Source of the DNA: Intrasporangium_A sp039812505
GTDB taxonomy: Bacteria; Actinomycetota; Actinomycetes; Actinomycetales; Dermatophilaceae
Assembly (NCBI RefSeq): GCF_039812505.1
Contig: NZ_JBDIAQ010000144.1
Location: 1-8,777, forward strand
Reading direction: 5' to 3'
DNA length: 8,777 nucleotides
Shown here: positions 6,094 to 8,777 of the stretch, in pieces
How positions within the stretch are numbered: the stretch's first letter is position 1
Layout: the number at the start of each line of letters is the position of its first letter
The notes under the pieces: model-generated
The model's input: only the letters and a program-made list of their open reading frames with translations
What the model was told of the DNA's origin: nothing
Databases searched by the model: none
Program-made: the position numbers and the translations under genes

Positions 6094-7208
6094 TGAGAAT
6101 CGACCATCTCGAGATGCGCTGGGTCAGGCTGCCGCTGGTGGCCCCCTTCCGGACCTCGTTCGGCACGTCCTACGACCGCGACACCTTCCTCGTGCGGGTC
6201 GTCACCGACGAGGGCGTCGAGGGATGGTCGGAGTGCGGCGCCGAACCCGAGCCGCTCTACTCGAGCGAGTTCCTCGCCGGCGCGGAGCTGGTGCTGCGTG
6301 ACCACCTCATGCCCCGGCTCGTCGCCCTCGGCGACCGGCTGGCCGCGCATCTGGTGCAGCCGACCCTGGCTCCGGTCACCGGTCACCCGATGGCCAAGCA
6401 CGTCCTCGAGACGGCGATCCTCGACGCGCAGCTGCGCGCCACCGGCCTCGGCTTCGCCGACCACCTCGGCTCGGTCCGCGACCGGGTCCCCGCCGGCGTG
6501 TCGGTCGGGATCATGGACGAGATCGACGAACTCGTCGCGGCGGTCGGGGGCTACCTGGAGCAGGGCTACGTGCGGATCAAGCTCAAGATCGAGCCGGGCT
6601 GGGACCTCGAGCCGGTCCGGGTGATCCGGGAGACCTACGGCGACATCCCGTTGCAGGTCGACGCCAACGCCGCCTACACCCTGCTCGATGCGCAGCATCT
6701 GGCCCGGCTTGACGAGTTCGACCTGCTGCTCATCGAGCAGCCGCTGCCCGAGGACGACATGAGGGGTCACGCCGAGCTCGCCCGGCGGATCCGCACCCCC
6801 GTCTGCCTCGACGAGTCGATCACCTCGGCCCGGGACGCCGCGACCGCCATCGTCCTGGGCGCCGCCGCCATCATCAACATCAAGCCGTCCCGCGTCGGCG
6901 GTTACCTCGAGTCCCGTAGGATCCACGACGTCGCGCACGCGCACGGCATACCCGTCTGGTGTGGGGGGATGCTCGAGACCGGGATCGGGCGCGCCCCCAA
7001 CCTGGCCCTCGCCGCGCTGCCCGGCTTCACCCTGCCCGGGGACACCTCGGCCTCGGACCGCTACTACCGGACCGACCTGACCGAGCCCTTCGTGCTGGAG
7101 GACGGACACGTACGCGTGCCGACCGGGCCCGGGACCGGCGTGGACGTGCTGCCGGACGTGCTCGAGGATGTCACGATCTCGACCAGCACCATCCCCTGGC
7201 GGGCCTGA
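6093..7208 (+). CDS. N-succinylamino acid racemase / o-succinylbenzoate synthase (enolase superfamily, MenC type)
   Basis: A 371-residue enzyme, full length for the muconate-lactonizing subgroup. It opens with the capping domain (MRIDHLEMRWVRLPL; 20s loop around SFGTSYDRD). The barrel carries the whole active site: KLK with Lys163 and catalytic Lys165, metal ligands Asp190 (QVDAN), Glu215 (LIEQPL) and Asp240 (CLDES), and the opposing base Lys264 (NIKPSRVGG). Arg267, three residues after that lysine, matches R266 of the Amycolatopsis NSAR/OSBS, a second-shell residue reported to favour racemase activity. With the GNAT gene directly upstream and no other men gene here, NSAR (interconverting N-succinyl D- and L-amino acids) is the more likely role. 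OSBS activity in menaquinone synthesis remains possible since the enzymes are often promiscuous. ATG 6093 overlaps the GNAT stop; AGGA (6083-6086) is 6 bases upstream. Confidence 0.92.
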   Translation: MRIDHLEMRWVRLPLVAPFRTSFGTSYDRDTFLVRVVTDEGVEGWSECGAEPEPLYSSEFLAGAELVLRDHLMPRLVALGDRLAAHLVQPTLAPVTGHPMAKHVLETAILDAQLRATGLGFADHLGSVRDRVPAGVSVGIMDEIDELVAAVGGYLEQGYVRIKLKIEPGWDLEPVRVIRETYGDIPLQVDANAAYTLLDAQHLARLDEFDLLLIEQPLPEDDMRGHAELARRIRTPVCLDESITSARDAATAIVLGAAAIINIKPSRVGGYLESRRIHDVAHAHGIPVWCGGMLETGIGRAPNLALAALPGFTLPGDTSASDRYYRTDLTEPFVLEDGHVRVPTGPGTGVDVLPDVLEDVTISTSTIPWRA

Positions 7209-7230
7209 GGGCTCAGCCGCCCCGACCCGC

Positions 7231-7257
7231 TCGCGGTCACCGACGACCGGACCGCGA
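7231..7257 (+). terminator. Hairpin after the racemase gene, likely operon terminator
   Basis: TCGCGGTC (7231-7238) pairs perfectly with GACCGCGA (7250-7257) around an 11-base loop, starting 22 bases after the NSAR stop. There is no T-tract, which is common for actinobacterial terminators. Confidence 0.6.
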
Positions 7258-7290
7258 CACGATAGTCGGCGCCCCGACCCGAGCCCGGCC

Positions 7291-7330
7291 GTGCGTGGTT
7301 GTAGTCGCCCTGGTGACGACAACCACGCAC
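7291..7330. repeat. 40-base near-perfect hairpin in the convergent gap (bidirectional terminator or dispersed palindrome)
   Basis: GTGCGTGGTTGT (7291-7302) pairs without mismatch with ACAACCACGCAC (7319-7330). After one A/G mismatch the stem continues with GTC/GAC (7304-7306 with 7315-7317), a G-T pair and a C-G pair, closing on loop CCTG. An outer CCCGGCC (7284-7290) can pair with GGCCGGG (7344-7350). It lies between two convergent genes, so it may end transcription from both sides. The sequence is less GC-rich than its surroundings and very regular, so it may belong to a dispersed palindromic family. Confidence 0.65.
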
Positions 7331-7408
7331 AACCCGGAGCGGCGGCCGGGCGCGCGGCCACCGACGGTCGGACCACGGCACGGCTGTCGTCGCCCCGGCC
7401 CGCCTACC

Positions 7409-8194
7409 TCACTCGGTGCCGACTCGAACCCCACGCATGCGCACGGACAGGCACGTCACGCAGCCCTCGAGCTTCTCGAACTCGGAGATGTCGACCGTTA
7501 CGGTGTCGTAGCCGCGTTGGCGCAGCAGCTCGGTCGTGGCCGGCGCGCTCGTGGACATGAGCAGCCGGTTGCCACCCAGCAGCACGACGTGGGCACCGTG
7601 CTCCTCCGGCACCGCAAGGAAGTGCTCGAAGGTGCCGGCGTCGTCGACCAGGGGCGGGTAGCCGATCACCGTGCCGTCCGGCAGTGCGGTGACGGCAGAC
7701 TTCAGGTGCAGGACCTTGGTCAGGGGGACCGTCACGACGTTGGCGCCGAACTCGGCGAGATGGCCGGCCAGCTGCGCGATCCCCTCGTCGTTGGTGCGCC
7801 CGCCGCGACCGACGAAGACGGTGCCGCCGAACTTGAGCACGTCGCCACCGTCCAGCGTTCCCGGCGCGACGATGTGCGCGACCCGGTAGCCGGCTGCTCG
7901 CACCGCCTCCTCGGTCCCCGAGGTCTCCGGCTGGCGCTCCACCGCACCGGGCCGGCTGATGACCGCGAGGTCACCGTAGGTCACCACGGTGTCCTCGACG
8001 AACGCGCTGTCCGGACAGTCGGGAGCGGCGTCGACCTCGGTGACGGACCAGCCGGCCTCGGCCAACGCCTGCACGTAACCCTCCCACTGACGCTGTGCCA
8101 GCTCGGGGTCGACGGGCTGTCGGGCCACGTGGGTCACCAACCCCTCGGCAAGACGTGGGCTCGGACGGCGGACAAGTGCTTTGTGGACCTCCAT
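7409..8194 (-). CDS. ddaH: Dimethylarginine dimethylaminohydrolase-like amidinotransferase-fold hydrolase
   Basis: A 261-residue enzyme of the arginine-modifying (guanidino-group) superfamily and the usual DDAH length. DDAH hydrolyses methylated arginine to citrulline and methylamines. Visible residues: FVEDT at 65-69, Arg87 in VERQPE, GTLDGGDVL at 112-120, catalytic His163 in LHLKS, and nucleophile Cys248 in GCVTCLSV (Cys245 is nearby; human DDAH1 has TCCS at this place). Five-fold propeller repeats are consistent with the spaced GG-D/N motifs (LDGGD, LLGGNR). It converges on the racemase gene and is probably not co-transcribed with it. ATG 8194 lies 6 bases after a TAGGCT -10 box and lacks a ribosome-binding site, so a leaderless mRNA is likely. 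A related hydrolase specificity (arginine deiminase-like or citrulline-forming on another guanidine) cannot be excluded. Confidence 0.88.
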   Translation of the reverse strand: MEVHKALVRRPSPRLAEGLVTHVARQPVDPELAQRQWEGYVQALAEAGWSVTEVDAAPDCPDSAFVEDTVVTYGDLAVISRPGAVERQPETSGTEEAVRAAGYRVAHIVAPGTLDGGDVLKFGGTVFVGRGGRTNDEGIAQLAGHLAEFGANVVTVPLTKVLHLKSAVTALPDGTVIGYPPLVDDAGTFEHFLAVPEEHGAHVVLLGGNRLLMSTSAPATTELLRQRGYDTVTVDISEFEKLEGCVTCLSVRMRGVRVGTE

Positions 8195-8252
8195 GATGCG
8201 AGCCTACCGAGGGAGCGGGCGCCCTGAGGTACCGCCTGATGGACACGTGTCC
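8195..8252 (-). promoter_or_regulatory. Candidate leaderless promoter and 12-bp palindromic operator for the DDAH gene
   Basis: On the minus strand TAGGCT (8206-8201) is a -10 box and its last T lies 7 bases before the A of the DDAH ATG, the standard spacing for a leaderless start. The -35 region (about 8224-8229) is weak. The perfect palindrome GGACACGTGTCC (8241-8252) sits at about -48 to -59 from that start, a place more typical for an activator or a distal operator than for a simple blocking repressor. The binding protein is unknown. Confidence 0.45.
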
Positions 8253-8262
8253 GGCCACTGCC

Positions 8263-8475
8263 TCAGCCCCCGGTCTGGTCCTCGGTGCCGGTCTGCCGCC
8301 GGATCGGCTCACTGGGCCAGTCACTGACGGTGATTCGCACGACCCCTCGCTCGACCTCGCGCAACGGGTCGCCCTCGGACTCCGGCAGCCGTGCCTCGAC
8401 GCGCTTGCGGTCCCGCTCCTCGGCGAGGTGCCGGTGCCCGGGGTTGAAGATCTCGATGAGCCCGTCCCACGACAT
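8263..8475 (-). CDS. Small DUF6191-like hypothetical protein
   Basis: A 70-residue soluble protein, starting MSWDGLIEIFNPGHRHLAEE and followed by a charged RDRKRVEARLPESEGD stretch, then VVRITVSDW and a polar tail (TGTEDQTGG). The N-terminal 'F-NPG-xHLxEERxRK' pattern matches what I remember of DUF6191, a small actinobacterial family of unknown function; no search was possible. There is no signal peptide or membrane segment. The start ATG 8475 has no good ribosome-binding site; TACCGT lies 5 bases upstream and could be a -10 for a near-leaderless mRNA. It runs in the same direction as the DDAH gene, 68 bases upstream of it, and is divergent from the gene at the right edge. Confidence 0.6.
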   Translation of the reverse strand: MSWDGLIEIFNPGHRHLAEERDRKRVEARLPESEGDPLREVERGVVRITVSDWPSEPIRRQTGTEDQTGG

Positions 8476-8556
8476 GCTTCACGGTATGCCGCCCAGCGCG
8501 CCCAGCCGTGGGTTGCGGTCCGCACGGGCCCGGGCTCGTCGGGCCGACGGTCGGAG

Positions 8557-8562
8557 TACGGT
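8557..8562 (+). promoter_or_regulatory. Candidate -10 box for a leaderless GTG start
   Basis: TACGGT ends 6 bases before GTG 8569. That spacing places the transcription start at the G of the start codon. The -35 region (about 8533-8539) is not recognisable. Confidence 0.3.
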
Positions 8563-8568
8563 GAGAGG

Positions 8569-8777
8569 GTGCGCGGCGATCGCGTGGAGGTCGTGATAGA
8601 TGCGGGCGGCGAGGTCCGCACCTATGACATCGTCGCGAGCCGCAACGGGCGCCGGGTCGAGATCGCGACCGGCCGCGGCATCGTCACGGTCACCGAGGTG
8701 ACCAGAGGCGGCACCCCGGTGCGCACGGCCCGGTTCATGGCGAACCGCATCCTGGCCCTTGTCGAGCACCCGGCCGC
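8569..8777 (+). CDS. Hypothetical protein, N-terminal part, cut by the right edge
   Basis: From GTG 8569 the frame stays open to the window end for 69 codons, with strong third-position G/C bias. The protein begins MRGDRVEVVIDAGGEVR, continues YDIVASRNGRRVEIATGRG, IVTVTEVTRGGTPVR, and reaches TARFMANRILALVEH. The early part alternates hydrophobic and charged residues like beta strands; the last part looks like an amphipathic helix. I recall similar small actinobacterial proteins of unknown function but no named family. The start is uncertain since GTG is preceded by only GAGAGG with no gap; a leaderless start fits better. The opposite-strand frame across 8479-8769 is Arg/Ala/Pro/Asp-rich and looks like a shadow. 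Confidence 0.55.
   Translation, partial: MRGDRVEVVIDAGGEVRTYDIVASRNGRRVEIATGRGIVTVTEVTRGGTPVRTARFMANRILALVEHPA

Noticed and set aside
6066..7376. Minus-strand open frame of 436 codons opposite the racemase gene
   Set aside because: The racemase on the plus strand has every active-site residue; the antisense product has only low-complexity Gly/Val/Asp/Arg composition.
7237..7434. 65-codon minus-strand frame in the convergent gap
   Set aside because: Its unusual VVVV and TTTT runs are just the translated arms of the 7291-7330 hairpin; there is no ribosome-binding site.
8479..8769. 96-codon minus-strand frame at the right end
   Set aside because: It overlaps the more protein-like plus-strand frame from GTG 8569 and is rich in Arg, Ala and Asp without any recognisable pattern. 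It would also need to overlap the divergent promoter area.
1..8777. Mobile element, phage, defence system or CRISPR array
   Set aside because: There are no transposase, integrase, Cas or toxin-like proteins, no spaced direct repeats and no terminal inverted repeats; base composition is even throughout.

Overview
This is an 8.8 kb chromosomal segment of a high-GC actinobacterium. The evidence is GC-rich codons throughout, TGA stops, ATGA start/stop overlaps, apparent leaderless starts, and proteins of actinobacterial type. The genus cannot be fixed from the sequence. I see no mobile element, tRNA, rRNA or CRISPR array; the interest lies in two metabolic operons, their control regions and one altered gene start.

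Left block (1-2526, minus strand): a three-gene operon of ROK sugar kinase, PfkB-type phosphosugar kinase and class II ketose-bisphosphate aldolase (cut by the left edge). Each junction is a 4-base ATGA overlap. Together they look like a hexose or amino-hexose branch ending in two triose phosphates, plausibly the tagatose-6-phosphate / galactosamine type, but the substrate is not proven.

Middle (2527-2836): a divergent control region. Each side has a candidate promoter with a palindrome between its -35 and -10 boxes. To the right lies a plus-strand operon (2837-7208): an APC-superfamily amino-acid permease, a tandem universal-stress protein joined by an ATGA overlap, a GNAT acyltransferase and an N-succinylamino acid racemase / o-succinylbenzoate synthase (NSAR/OSBS) of the enolase superfamily. 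A GNAT plus NSAR pair is the core of the known D-to-L amino acid conversion pathway (N-succinylation, racemisation, desuccinylation), so this operon probably imports and inverts amino acids. The desuccinylase is not in the window. The GNAT start is odd: the best ribosome-binding site in the operon drives a 28-codon frame that looks like the original N-terminus, cut off by about 43 extra bases with an imperfect direct repeat.

Right block: a 200-bp convergent gap with two strong hairpins (7231-7257 and 7291-7330), then on the minus strand a dimethylarginine dimethylaminohydrolase-like gene (7409-8194) and a small DUF6191-like gene (8263-8475). A divergent partial gene of unknown function (8569 to the right edge) begins with GTG. 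The DDAH gene appears leaderless and has a perfect 12-bp palindrome upstream of its promoter.
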